Counted from the first letter of the stretch, positions 7,033 through 15,039 are shown. The stretch: DNA of 24,067 nt from an uncultured Acetatifactor sp. (GCA_910578215.1 CAJTPH010000008.1:87925-111991); one strand, 5' to 3'. Translations and numbers: made by a program. The notes: a model not told the origin generated them from the sequence alone.

Positions 7033-7998
7033 TTACCATTTAAGAACACAGGCCCCGTAGGTCAGCCCTGCCCCGAAGCCGGACAGCGCCACCGTCATGC
7101 CCCTGCGCAGCCTTCCGGCGCCGTTCAGCTCATCCAAAAGCAGCGGAATAGCCGCGGAGGAGGTATTTCCCACCCTGTCAAGATTTATGGGGAATTTTTC
7201 CGGCCCCACGCCCAGCCGCTTTGCAATCCCCTCAATAATCCTCTTATTGGCCTGATGCAAGACATACAAATCCACATCCTCCGGCCTGAGGCGGGCCTTT
7301 TCAAGAGCCTCCGATATCGCCGCCGGCACCTGGCGCACCGCAAAGGCAAAGACCTCCCGCCCGTCCATCCGGACAAATCCGCCTTCGGAGGCGTCCTTGA
7401 AATACGGATTATGTAAGCCCCTGGCGGCGCAGCTGAGCACGCCTCCCCTGGCGCCGTCCGAGTGCTGCGAAAAGCCCAGGATACCGCTTTCCCCGCATTT
7501 TTCCACAAATACGGCTCCCGCGCCGTCCCCGAAAAGGATGCAGGTCCCCCTGTCCGTCCAGTCCATCAGCTTGGAAAGCACCTCCGCGCCAACGATCAGC
7601 GCATTCTTATAAATACCTGCCTCAATGTAGGCATAAGCGGTATGCAGCGCAAACAAAAAGCCTGCGCACGCCGCGTTTAAGTCAAATGCCGCCGCGCCCC
7701 CTGCGCCGATCTGTGCCTGAATCTGGCATGCCGTACAGGGCAGCGCCATCTCCGGGGAACAGGTAGCCGCCAGTAAAAGCTCTACCTCCTCCGCCTCTTT
7801 TCCGGCGTTCTCAAGGGCGCGCTCACATGCCTTTCCCGCCAGATACGCCACCGTCTCCCCGGTGGAAAGATACCTGCTGCCGATTCCCGTCCTCTCCCGA
7901 ATCCACTCGTCGGAGGTGTCCATCAGCTTCGCCAGGTCATCGTTTGTGACACATCTTTCCGGCAGCGCGCTCCCCGTGCCGATTATCCTAATTGACAT
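7033..7998 (-). CDS. fabH: Beta-ketoacyl-ACP synthase III
   Basis: A 321-aa cytoplasmic enzyme that starts fatty acid synthesis by condensing acetyl-CoA (or a branched acyl-CoA) with malonyl-ACP. The catalytic triad is visible: Cys111 in DLNAACAGF, His248 in LHQANKRI, and Asn278 in GNTSSAA. The C-terminal GFGAGLTYGACV is also typical, and the length is normal for FabH. It begins 3 nt after the accDA stop with CGGAGG 9 nt upstream, so it is cotranscribed with the rest of the cluster. Many Firmicutes place fabH at the head of such clusters; here it is the last biosynthetic gene. Confidence 0.96.
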   Translation of the reverse strand: MSIRIIGTGSALPERCVTNDDLAKLMDTSDEWIRERTGIGSRYLSTGETVAYLAGKACERALENAGKEAEEVELLLAATCSPEMALPCTACQIQAQIGAGGAAAFDLNAACAGFLFALHTAYAYIEAGIYKNALIVGAEVLSKLMDWTDRGTCILFGDGAGAVFVEKCGESGILGFSQHSDGARGGVLSCAARGLHNPYFKDASEGGFVRMDGREVFAFAVRQVPAAISEALEKARLRPEDVDLYVLHQANKRIIEGIAKRLGVGPEKFPINLDRVGNTSSAAIPLLLDELNGAGRLRRGMTVALSGFGAGLTYGACVLKW

Positions 7999-8001
7999 AG
8001 C

Positions 8002-9933
8002 TTAAAACCTCCGAAACCTCTCATACCTCTGCGCGGCGATCTCCTCCCCGGACATACCGCTGTAACGCTGCAGAAAGTCTTTTATCTGCTCCTTCAGACA
8101 GCCGCCGATGGCCTCGGCGGTCTTGCTGTCCGCACCTCCGAACTCCGGAATAATCTTTTCCACCACATGCAGCTGCTTCAGATCCTGTGCCGTAATGCGC
8201 ATGACCTCGCTGGCCTCCTTGGCACGGGAGGAATCCTTCCACAAAATAGAAGCAAAGCCCTCCGGGGACAGAATAGAGTAAGTGGCGTTTTCCAGCATCC
8301 ACACCTCGTTTCCCACTGCGGTTGCAAGGGCGCCTCCGCTGCCTCCCTCTCCGATAAAGATACACAGCACCGGCACCTTCAGCGCCGACATCTCAAGCAG
8401 GTTCCTGGCGATCGCCTCTCCCTGGCCGCGCTCCTCCGCCTCGATGCCGCAGAATGCGCCGGAGGTATTGATAAAGCTTACGATAGGACGATGGAACTTC
8501 TCCGCCTGCTTCATCAGGCGAAGCGCCTTGCGGTAGCCCTCCGGCATGGGCATTCCGTAATTCCTCTCCTGGCATTCCCTGATATCCTTGCCCTTATGCT
8601 CCGCGATAACGGTAACGGGCTGGCCGTCAAGAAAGCCGATACCCCCCACGATAGCCGGGTCGTCCCGGAAGCTTCTGTCCCCGTGGGCCTCCACAAAGCA
8701 GTCAAAAATGTGCTCCATATAGTCCAGTGCGGAAGCCCTCTCCACCCTGCGGACCGCCTTTACCTTCTCCCAGGCGTTCTTAGGCTTCTCCTTCCACTGC
8801 TGTTCCTTGATAATTTCGTTTAATTCAAAGCGGAACTCCCTGCCCGGGGTAAAATCCGCATATTGCTTTTCCCTGCACTGATGCGCCTTTATCAGGAAAT
8901 AGAGGGTCTTCTTCAGGTTTTCACGCTTTACGATACCGTCGATAAAGCCATGCTCCTGAAGAAACTCCGCGGTCTGGAAGCCCTCGGGAAGCTCCTGCCC
9001 GATGGTCTGCTTGATGACCCGGGGACCCGCAAAGCCTATCAGCGCTCCCGGCTCCGCCATAATCACATCCCCCAGCATGGCAAAGCTTGCCGTCACGCCG
9101 CCAGTGGTAGGGTCGGTCAAAATCGTACAGTACAGCAGTCCCGCATCCCCAAGCCTGCGGATGGCTGCGGAGGTCTTTGCCATCTGCATCAGCGAGATGA
9201 TACCCTCCTGCATCCTTGCGCCGCCCGAGCAGCAAAAAAGAAATACGGGTAGCCTTTCATCGGCCGCGCGCTCGATTGCCGCCGTAATCTTCTCTCCCAC
9301 GGTATGCCCCATGCTCGCCATCATAAATCTGGCGTCGCAGATGCCCAACATGATCTCCTCGCCGAACACCTTGCATTTTCCCACCGTGACCGCCTCGTCC
9401 AGACCGGTTTTCTCCCTTGCCTCGGCAAGCTTTTCCTCATAGCCCTCAAAAGCCAGAGGATTCCTCACCGGCATATCCGTAAACCACGGCTCGAAGGTAT
9501 GAGGGTCCGCCACCATACGGATACGGTTGTTGACCCTCACCCGGAAATAGCCCTGGCACTCATAGCAGATATACTTATGCTTGACCGCCCTGTCACGGTC
9601 CACCATTTTTCCGCATTTGGGGCATTTAATCAAATACACATCCTTTACCGCAGACGGCTCCGCGCTCTTGTCTCCCATGTCCTGCCCTGCGAAAGCCGGC
9701 TCTCCGCCCGCCTTCTGCCCCGGCTCCGCCGCAGCGTCCCAGGCCCTGGTCCCGTCCGCCCCGTTATCCAAGGCGCTCGCCCCGTCCGCCCCGTCATCCG
9801 AAGCCTTCGTCCCGTCCGCCCCAGCGGCGCTCTCCTTCGTGGTCCCTCCTCCGGGAAGGGTTGTATACGAACCGTTCAGTTTGCTGAACTTTTTTGCAAA
9901 AAACTCAGCGCGTTTTTCTTTTAATAAGCTCAT
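8002..9933 (-). CDS. accDA: Acetyl-CoA carboxylase carboxyltransferase, fused beta (AccD) and alpha (AccA) subunits
   Basis: A single 643-aa protein that transfers the carboxyl group from carboxybiotin to acetyl-CoA to give malonyl-CoA. Residues ~100-365 are AccD: a zinc ribbon C104-x2-C107-x15-C123-x2-C126, then FCCSGGARMQEG. Residues ~375-643 are AccA, with INTSGAFCGIEAEERGQGEA and GEGGSGGALA. No stop or frameshift separates the two, so this is a true fusion. Residues 38-67 are three 10-aa repeats (GADGTKASDD, GADGASALDN, GADGTRAWDA) in a low-complexity linker before the zinc ribbon. The ATG at 9933 has AGGAGG 6 nt upstream; an in-frame ATG at 9960 has none. The partners accB (biotin carrier) and accC (biotin carboxylase) are not in this window and must be encoded elsewhere. 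Confidence 0.95.
   Translation of the reverse strand: MSLLKEKRAEFFAKKFSKLNGSYTTLPGGGTTKESAAGADGTKASDDGADGASALDNGADGTRAWDAAAEPGQKAGGEPAFAGQDMGDKSAEPSAVKDVYLIKCPKCGKMVDRDRAVKHKYICYECQGYFRVRVNNRIRMVADPHTFEPWFTDMPVRNPLAFEGYEEKLAEAREKTGLDEAVTVGKCKVFGEEIMLGICDARFMMASMGHTVGEKITAAIERAADERLPVFLFCCSGGARMQEGIISLMQMAKTSAAIRRLGDAGLLYCTILTDPTTGGVTASFAMLGDVIMAEPGALIGFAGPRVIKQTIGQELPEGFQTAEFLQEHGFIDGIVKRENLKKTLYFLIKAHQCREKQYADFTPGREFRFELNEIIKEQQWKEKPKNAWEKVKAVRRVERASALDYMEHIFDCFVEAHGDRSFRDDPAIVGGIGFLDGQPVTVIAEHKGKDIRECQERNYGMPMPEGYRKALRLMKQAEKFHRPIVSFINTSGAFCGIEAEERGQGEAIARNLLEMSALKVPVLCIFIGEGGSGGALATAVGNEVWMLENATYSILSPEGFASILWKDSSRAKEASEVMRITAQDLKQLHVVEKIIPEFGGADSKTAEAIGGCLKEQIKDFLQRYSGMSGEEIAAQRYERFRRF
9733..9822 (-). 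repeat. 30-bp tandem repeat, three copies, inside accDA
   Basis: The core CCCGTCCGCCCC recurs on the plus strand at 9751, 9781 and 9811, exactly 30 bp apart. The period is a multiple of three, so it gives a 10-residue protein repeat without breaking the frame. Such a tract can expand or shrink by slippage. Confidence 0.8.
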
Positions 9934-9958
9934 CCGGCTCCTCCTGTTCCATTGCCTC

Positions 9959-10058
9959 ATGCGGCGCCCTGCGCCGCATCCGCCCTCCGGTATCCCTGAA
10001 GGGGATACATTTCCGTCCGCAATTTACGCGTACGATCCGTCCGGGTACTTGCGGACGG
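9959..10058 (-). other. Three tandem stem-loops between fabZ and accDA
   Basis: In transcription order: CCGTCCGCAA/TTGCGGACGG, a perfect 10-bp stem (10049-10058 with 10013-10022, 26-nt loop); GTATCCC/GGGATAC (10002-10008 with 9990-9996, 5-nt loop); and ATGCGGCGC/GCGCCGCAT, a perfect 9-bp stem with 3-nt loop (9971-9979 with 9959-9967), just upstream of the accDA ribosome site. None is followed by a T-run, so they are more likely RNA processing or stability elements than terminators. They lie in the intergenic region where accB/accC might be expected. Confidence 0.55.
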
Positions 10059-10065
10059 ATGCCGT

Positions 10066-10494
10066 CTATCCGATTGCAAAGGTAAGCTCCGCCTCGGCGG
10101 CCTTCTCACCGTTTACGGTTGCCACCGCCCTGCCCACGCCTACCGGACCCTTGGTCTTTATAATAGTCGTCTCCAGCATAAGCACATCTCCCGGCATCAC
10201 CTTCCGCCGGAAGCGCGCCTTGTCGATTCCCGCAAAATAAGCCGTCTTCCCCTTCCATTCAGGCTGGGAAAGAATCGCCACCGCGCCTGCCTGCGCCAGC
10301 GCCTCCATGATGAGGACCCCCGGCATCACCGGATTTCCCGGAAAATGTCCCTGAAAGTAGGGCTCGTTTACGCTGACGCACTTTTTGCCCAGCGCCCTGA
10401 CTCCGGGCTCCAGCTCCTCTATGGAATCCAACATCAAAAAAGGATATCTGTGGGGAATTATATCCATAATTTCCTTTGCCGTGTATACTGACAT
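10066..10494 (-). CDS. fabZ: 3-hydroxyacyl-ACP dehydratase
   Basis: A 142-aa hot-dog fold enzyme that removes water from 3-hydroxyacyl-ACP to give trans-2-enoyl-ACP. The catalytic His50 lies in GHFPGNPVMPG and the Glu64 in LIMEALAQAG, as in other FabZ proteins. The opening IMDIIPHRYPFLMLD is the family signature. It follows fabF by 16 nt. In many Firmicutes accB lies between fabF and fabZ, and accC follows fabZ; neither is here. FabK-type clusters depend on FabZ, since no FabA is present. Confidence 0.95.
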   Translation of the reverse strand: MSVYTAKEIMDIIPHRYPFLMLDSIEELEPGVRALGKKCVSVNEPYFQGHFPGNPVMPGVLIMEALAQAGAVAILSQPEWKGKTAYFAGIDKARFRRKVMPGDVLMLETTIIKTKGPVGVGRAVATVNGEKAAEAELTFAIG

Positions 10495-10510
10495 ATCGCT
10501 GCCTCCCTGT

Positions 10511-11737
10511 TTACCTGCCGATCAAAATACTTGCGTTGTGCCCGCCGAAGCCCAGCGAATTGCTGAGTGCATAGGGAACCTTCTCAGAATAGCTTTCCCT
10601 GCAGTAATTCAAGTCCATCTCACCCTCGGATTCCATGAGCCCTACGGTTCTGTGAATAAAGCCCTCCTGCACCTCCTTCACGCAGGCGATAAACTCCACC
10701 GCCCCCGCCGCGCCCAGCAGATGCCCTATCATGGACTTTGTGGAATTGATTCTAAGGTTTCCCGCATGCTCCTTAAAGGCAAGCTTGATAGCCCTTGTCT
10801 CGAACAGGTCGTTGTGATGAGTGGCGGTGCCATGGGCATTGATATACGTCACGTCCTCCGGCTTCACGCCTCCGTCCTCCATGGCATTCGTCATGGCTTT
10901 CGCCGCGCCTGCCCCGTCCTCCGCCGGAGATGTGATATGGAAGGCGTCCGAGGAGCATCCGTAGCCCAGCACCTCCGCGTAAATATGCGCTCCCCTTTTC
11001 GTGGCATGCTCCAGCTCCTCCAAAACCACGATACCAGCACCCTCGCCCATGACAAAGCCGCTTCTGTCCTTGTCAAAGGGTATGGAGCATCTCGCCGGGT
11101 CCTCGCTGTCGGAGAGGGCGGTCAGCGCCGTAAAGCCCGCGATACCCATGGGCGTCACGGCTCCCTCGGAGCCGCCTGCCACACAGGCGTCGAGCTCGCC
11201 GTACTGGATGGCGCGGAAAGCCTCGCCGATAGAGTTTGTCCCCGTTGCACAGGCTGTCACCACATTCAGGCTCTTGCCCTTCAATCCGAACATGATACTC
11301 ACGTTTCCCGCTGCCATATTGGAGATCATAAGGGGCACAAACATAGGACTGACCCTGGAGGGACCCTTTTCCGTCAGCCTGGCATACTCCCTCTCCATTG
11401 CCTGCAGGCTGCCGATGCCGCTTCCGACAAAGCACCCCACCCTGTAAGGGTCCTCCTTTTCCATGTCCAGCCCCGCGTCGGCAAGCGCCTCTCCCGCCGC
11501 GGCAACGGCATATTGACAAAAAGGCTCCATGCGCCTTGCCGCCTTTTTGTCCATGTATTTTTCCGCCTCAAAGCCCTTTATCTCCGCGGCAAGCTTACAC
11601 CTATAGGCTGAAGCATCAAAAGCCTGAATGGGAGCAAAGCCGATTTTTTCCGCCCTGATGCCGTCCCAGAACTCCTTCACCCCGATACCGATGGGCGTCA
11701 CCGCCCCCATACCGGTCACTACTACACGTCTGCTCAT
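10511..11737 (-). CDS. fabF: Beta-ketoacyl-ACP synthase II
   Basis: A 408-aa elongation condensing enzyme, cytoplasmic, that adds malonyl-ACP to the growing acyl-ACP. The Cys-His-His triad is complete: C163 in VVTACATGTNSIG, H302 in NAHGTATHHND, H339 in KSMIGHLLGAAG. The length is normal for FabF. Its ATG overlaps the fabG TGA as ATGA, with GGAGG 9 nt upstream, so the two genes are translationally coupled. The C-terminal NSLGFGGHNAS is also conserved in the family. Confidence 0.96.
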   Translation of the reverse strand: MSRRVVVTGMGAVTPIGIGVKEFWDGIRAEKIGFAPIQAFDASAYRCKLAAEIKGFEAEKYMDKKAARRMEPFCQYAVAAAGEALADAGLDMEKEDPYRVGCFVGSGIGSLQAMEREYARLTEKGPSRVSPMFVPLMISNMAAGNVSIMFGLKGKSLNVVTACATGTNSIGEAFRAIQYGELDACVAGGSEGAVTPMGIAGFTALTALSDSEDPARCSIPFDKDRSGFVMGEGAGIVVLEELEHATKRGAHIYAEVLGYGCSSDAFHITSPAEDGAGAAKAMTNAMEDGGVKPEDVTYINAHGTATHHNDLFETRAIKLAFKEHAGNLRINSTKSMIGHLLGAAGAVEFIACVKEVQEGFIHRTVGLMESEGEMDLNYCRESYSEKVPYALSNSLGFGGHNASILIGR

Positions 11738-12555
11738 ATCGCCATACCTCCGTCAACACACAATACCTGCCCGGTAATATAATCTCCGCCCCTTCCGGCC
11801 AAAAAGACCACCGTCCGGGCAATATCGTCCACGCTGCCCATTCTTCCCAGCGGAATCATCGCCATAGCCGCCTCCCTTGCCTTTTCCGGCATCGCCTGCG
11901 TCATCTCCGTATCCACAAAGCCCGGCGCCACGGCATTGACACAGATTCCCCGGCTGGCAAGCTCCCTGGCGACGCTCTTGGTCAAACCGATAATTCCAGC
12001 CTTGGATGCGGAATAATTTGCCTGGCCCGCATTTCCCGCCACACCGGACACAGACGAGAGGTTAATAATCTTGCCGCTCCTCTGCTTCAGGAAATATCTG
12101 GACAAATGGCGGATGGTATTAAACGCCCCTTTTAAATTGGTGGCAATCACATCGTCAAATTCCTTTTCGGTCATGCGCATCAGCAGGTTGTCCCTGGTAA
12201 TTCCCGCATTGTTTACCAGAATATCCAGTCGGGAATATTTTTTGATAAGCTCCTCTATCATTTTTCCGCAGGCTTCAAAATCAGAGACATCGAAGCCCAC
12301 CGCCTCCCCGCTGCCGCCGTTCTTCTCTATTTCCGACACGGTTTCCAGCGCGCTCTCCCGGGAGCCGTTGTAGTTTACCAGAACCGTTGCGCCCTCCGCC
12401 GCCAGGGCAAGAGCCACCGCCCTTCCTATCCCCCGGCTGGCGCCCGTTACCAGCGCCACCCTTCCGGCCAGCTCCCTTTTATTGTTCATGTCAGCTTCGT
12501 TACTGCTGTTTTTACCTTGGTTATCGCTATTATTTTCCGTTTTATTATTTTCCAT
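11734..12555 (-). CDS. fabG: 3-oxoacyl-ACP reductase with an Asn-rich N-terminal extension
   Basis: A 273-aa short-chain dehydrogenase that reduces 3-ketoacyl-ACP with NADPH. The Rossmann motif GASRGIG (38-44), NNAG (115-118), Ser168, Tyr181 and Lys185 (YSASK) are all present. Typical FabG is about 246 aa. The extra ~25 residues at the start are rich in Asn, Ser and Glu (ENNKTENNSDNQGKNSSN). The ribosome site of the first ATG is weak, and the internal ATG (codon 23, MNNKRELAG) also lacks one, so the true start is uncertain. It overlaps fabF and follows fabD after a 114-nt gap with no other gene in it. Confidence 0.93.
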   Translation of the reverse strand: MENNKTENNSDNQGKNSSNEADMNNKRELAGRVALVTGASRGIGRAVALALAAEGATVLVNYNGSRESALETVSEIEKNGGSGEAVGFDVSDFEACGKMIEELIKKYSRLDILVNNAGITRDNLLMRMTEKEFDDVIATNLKGAFNTIRHLSRYFLKQRSGKIINLSSVSGVAGNAGQANYSASKAGIIGLTKSVARELASRGICVNAVAPGFVDTEMTQAMPEKAREAAMAMIPLGRMGSVDDIARTVVFLAGRGGDYITGQVLCVDGGMAI

Positions 12556-12669
12556 AATAACCTGATCCGTATTACCGCCGCCCTGAGGCCCGCGCCGGCG
12601 TCCTGGTTCCCTGCCTCCTTCAGTCTTCGTCTTTTTGATTTTCTATATTTCCAAAGGCGCCTGCCGCCT

Positions 12670-13587
12670 TTATCGCTTCTCCAAAAAAGCCTTGAGATTT
12701 TCTACCGTCTCGATATTGATTACTTTTGCCTCCCGGCTCATTTTGCGGAGAAATCCCGCCAGGGTTTTGCCCGGCCCGATCTCGATAAAGGTATCCACCC
12801 CGTCCGCCAGCATACGCTCCATGGTCTCCCGCCACCTGACGGTTCCCGAAACCTGCCTCGCCAAAAGCTCCTTCACCGGCTCGGCAGATCTAACATAATC
12901 TGCCTGCACATTGCTGATATACGGAATTTTCGGTTCGCTGACCTCTATGCCGGCAAGCTCTGCCGCCAGCTTCTCTCCCGCTCCCGCAAGCAGCCGGGAA
13001 TGAAAGGGACCGCTTACCTTCAGCGGTACGCAGCGCTTTGCGCCCGCCTCGTTCAGCTTCTGCGTTGCGGCAAGCACCGCGCTCTCCTCTCCTGTGATTA
13101 CGATCTGTCCGGGACAGTTGTCGTTTGCAATGGACACAATGCCCTCTGTGCCCTCGCACACCGCCCTGATCGTCTCCGCATCCAGCCCCAGCACCGCCGT
13201 CATGGCGCCGCCCGTGGGATATGCCTCCTGCATGAAAATCCCCCGGCTGCGTATCAGCCTGAACAGGTCCGGCAGCTCCATGACCTCCGCCGCCGCAAGC
13301 GCGCCGTACTCTCCAAGGCTTAAGCCCGCGCAGATATCCGCCTTGACGCCGTTCTCCTGAAGCACCTTCAGGATTGCCACCTCTGTCGTAAGCATGGCGA
13401 TCTGGGTATATTCCGTGATATTCAGTCTTTCATCCTCCTCAAAGCAAAGACCTGCCACGTCAAGTCCGGTGGCCTGCGCCGCCGTCTCATAGACCTCCTT
13501 TGCCGTCTCAAAGGTCTCATAAAAATCCCTGCCCATACCGCAGTACTGGGCGCCCTGTCCTGGAAAAATAAACGCTGTTCTGCTCAT
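12670..13587 (-). CDS. fabD: Malonyl-CoA:ACP transacylase
   Basis: A 305-aa cytoplasmic enzyme that moves malonyl groups from CoA to ACP, supplying the extender unit for FabH and FabF. Visible features are FIFPGQGAQ at the start, the nucleophile Ser90 in GLSLGEYGAL, and His196 in GPFHSRLL. The nucleophile motif reads GLSLGE rather than the textbook GHSLGE; I believe this occurs in clostridial relatives, so it should not mean loss of function. It lies between fabK (94-nt gap holding a stem-loop) and fabG (114-nt gap). Confidence 0.95.
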   Translation of the reverse strand: MSRTAFIFPGQGAQYCGMGRDFYETFETAKEVYETAAQATGLDVAGLCFEEDERLNITEYTQIAMLTTEVAILKVLQENGVKADICAGLSLGEYGALAAAEVMELPDLFRLIRSRGIFMQEAYPTGGAMTAVLGLDAETIRAVCEGTEGIVSIANDNCPGQIVITGEESAVLAATQKLNEAGAKRCVPLKVSGPFHSRLLAGAGEKLAAELAGIEVSEPKIPYISNVQADYVRSAEPVKELLARQVSGTVRWRETMERMLADGVDTFIEIGPGKTLAGFLRKMSREAKVINIETVENLKAFLEKR

Positions 13588-13621
13588 TGTGATCTCGTAC
13601 TCTCCCTATCTCTTTCCGAAA

Positions 13622-13659
13622 AGCCGCACGCCGGCTGTAAAACACCGTGCCGTGCGGCT
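13622..13659 (-). other. Stem-loop between fabK and fabD (weak terminator or attenuator)
   Basis: AGCCGCACG (minus 13659-13651) and CGTGCGGCT (13630-13622) form a perfect GC-rich 9-bp stem with a 20-nt loop, followed by TTTTC (sharing the last stem T). The short T-run could give partial termination, lowering expression of fabD and later genes relative to acpP and fabK, or it could protect mRNA ends. Confidence 0.5.
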
Positions 13660-13681
13660 CCTTTTCCTGCCGGGCGCTGGC

Positions 13682-14623
13682 TTATGCCCTGCCGGATTTC
13701 TGTCCGCCCAGCAGCGCCTCCGCCTGCTCCATGATCTCCCGAATGATCTCGCCGCAGGTCTGCTCCCTGTTTATCATGCCGGCAATCTGCCCTGCCATGA
13801 CGGTTCCGTTTACCACATCTCCCTCCATCACTGCCTTTCGGAGGGACCCAAGGGTAAGCTGCTCCAGCTCCTCCATGGAAGCGCCTTCCTTTTCAAGCCT
13901 CAGATATTCCCTGCTCATCCTGTTGCGGATCTGGCGGATGGGATGACCGTGGCTTAAGCCTGTGACCTCGGAATCTATGTCCTTTGCCTTGAGGATCTTT
14001 TCCTTATAATTTGCATGGGTGACCGCTTCGGTGGCAACGCAGAACCTGGTGCCGATCTGCACCGCCTCCGCTCCCAGCATCATAGCCGCCGCAAAGCCCC
14101 TGCCGTCCGCAATGCCCCCTGCCGCAATGACGGGTATTCCCACCGCGTCCGCGACCTGGGGAACCAGGGTCATGGTCGTTGCCTGACCGATGTGTCCGCC
14201 GGACTCCGTACCCTCCGCGACCACCGCGTCTGCACCGCACCGCTCCATCATCTTTGCCATTGCAGTGCTGGCCACCACAGGTATGACCTTAATGCCCGCT
14301 TCCTTCCACAGCGCCATATATTTTGCCGGATTGCCTGCCCCGGTGGTAACGACCCTTACGCCTTCCTCCGCAAGCACCCTGGCAATTTCGTCCGCCTCGG
14401 GATTCATCAGCATCAGGTTCACGCCGAAGGGCTTATCCGTAGCCTCCCTTACCCTGTGAATCTGCTCCCGTACAAAAGCCGCCGGTGCGCCCCCTGCGCC
14501 GATCAGTCCCATACCTCCCGCCTCGGAGACCGCCGACGCAAGGTGCCACTCTGCCACCCATGCCATGCCCCCCTGAATAACGGGATATTCAATTCCTAAA
14601 AGCTCCGTAATTTTTGTTTTCAT
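13682..14623 (-). CDS. fabK: Enoyl-ACP reductase II (FMN-dependent)
   Basis: A 313-aa TIM-barrel flavoprotein that reduces trans-2-enoyl-ACP with NADH, the last step of each elongation cycle. It shows YPVIQGGMAWVAEWHLA at the start, ESGGHIG with His144 at the position known to be catalytic in pneumococcal FabK, and GIPVIAAGGIADGRG for FMN phosphate binding. The family is unrelated to FabI and is not inhibited by triclosan. It lies 65 nt after acpP. No FabI is visible in the window. Confidence 0.96.
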   Translation of the reverse strand: MKTKITELLGIEYPVIQGGMAWVAEWHLASAVSEAGGMGLIGAGGAPAAFVREQIHRVREATDKPFGVNLMLMNPEADEIARVLAEEGVRVVTTGAGNPAKYMALWKEAGIKVIPVVASTAMAKMMERCGADAVVAEGTESGGHIGQATTMTLVPQVADAVGIPVIAAGGIADGRGFAAAMMLGAEAVQIGTRFCVATEAVTHANYKEKILKAKDIDSEVTGLSHGHPIRQIRNRMSREYLRLEKEGASMEELEQLTLGSLRKAVMEGDVVNGTVMAGQIAGMINREQTCGEIIREIMEQAEALLGGQKSGRA

Positions 14624-14642
14624 AAAATAGATTGTTCCTTTC

Positions 14643-14658
14643 GCCCGCCCCAGCGGGC
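14643..14658 (-). other. Small GC stem-loop between acpP and fabK
   Basis: GCCCGC (14643-14648) and GCGGGC (14653-14658) form a 6-bp all-GC stem with a 4-nt loop. A second dyad, GTGAAA/TTTCAC (14674-14679 with 14687-14692), spans the acpP stop codon. No T-run follows either one. These could set an mRNA end that lets acpP be expressed more highly than fabK. Confidence 0.4.
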
Positions 14659-14688
14659 CCTCACATCAGGATTGTGAAATGAACTTTT

Positions 14689-14919
14689 TCACTCTATGCC
14701 CTTACTCTTAAGATACTCCAAAACGTCGCCCACCGTGGTCAGCTTCTCCAGATCCTCGGAGGGAATTTCCGTCTCAAACTCATCCTCCAGCGCCATAACC
14801 AGCTCAAACAGATCCAGGGAATCCGCGTTCAGATCATCCTTAAAGCTGGTATCCTCCGTGATATTCACTCCCTCTGCGTTCAGCTTCTCCTCGATTACCG
14901 ACTTAACCTTTTCAAACAT
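14689..14919 (-). CDS. acpP: Acyl carrier protein
   Basis: A 76-aa acidic helical protein that carries the growing acyl chain on a 4'-phosphopantetheine arm. The attachment serine is Ser34 in NADSLDLFEL, the universal DSL motif. The length and charge are typical. AAAGGAG lies 9 nt before the ATG. It is the first gene of the fab cluster, directly behind the promoter with the FabT-like boxes and a long leader that is almost free of U. Confidence 0.97.
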   Translation of the reverse strand: MFEKVKSVIEEKLNAEGVNITEDTSFKDDLNADSLDLFELVMALEDEFETEIPSEDLEKLTTVGDVLEYLKSKGIE

Positions 14920-15000
14920 TTTTGTTTTCTCCTTTTCACATTTTTGTTTTGTTGTCTGCTGTTTTTGTTCTGTGGTTTTTTGACCTTGTTTTGTGGTGTT
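14920..15000 (-). promoter_or_regulatory. U-depleted, unstructured 5' leader of acpP
   Basis: The 81 nt before acpP contain only three U in the mRNA sense and are made mostly of A and C, in runs such as ACAACAAAACAAAAA. Such a leader cannot fold well and should be highly accessible to ribosomes, which fits strong translation of an abundant protein. That role is inferred. Confidence 0.55.
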
Positions 15001-15020
15001 CAGTTATTATTTCATAGTTT

Positions 15021-15029
15021 TTTATACCA
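15021..15029 (-). promoter_or_regulatory. Extended -10 promoter of the fab cluster
   Basis: On the minus strand TG-G-TATAAA (15029-15021) is a good extended -10. The best -35, TTGAGT, sits 19 nt upstream and lies inside FabT-like box 1. The predicted transcription start is near 15014, giving a leader of about 95 nt. The extended -10 can compensate for the long spacer. Confidence 0.6.
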
Positions 15030-15039
15030 CATCATATAG

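Noticed and set aside
9733..9822. The 30-bp repeats as a CRISPR-like array
   Set aside because: The repeats are directly adjacent with no spacers and lie in frame inside a coding gene.
13308..13325. FabD nucleophile motif GLSLGE instead of GHSLGE as a sign of inactivity
   Set aside because: Ser90, His196 and the rest of the fold are intact, and I believe Leu at this place is seen in clostridial FabD.
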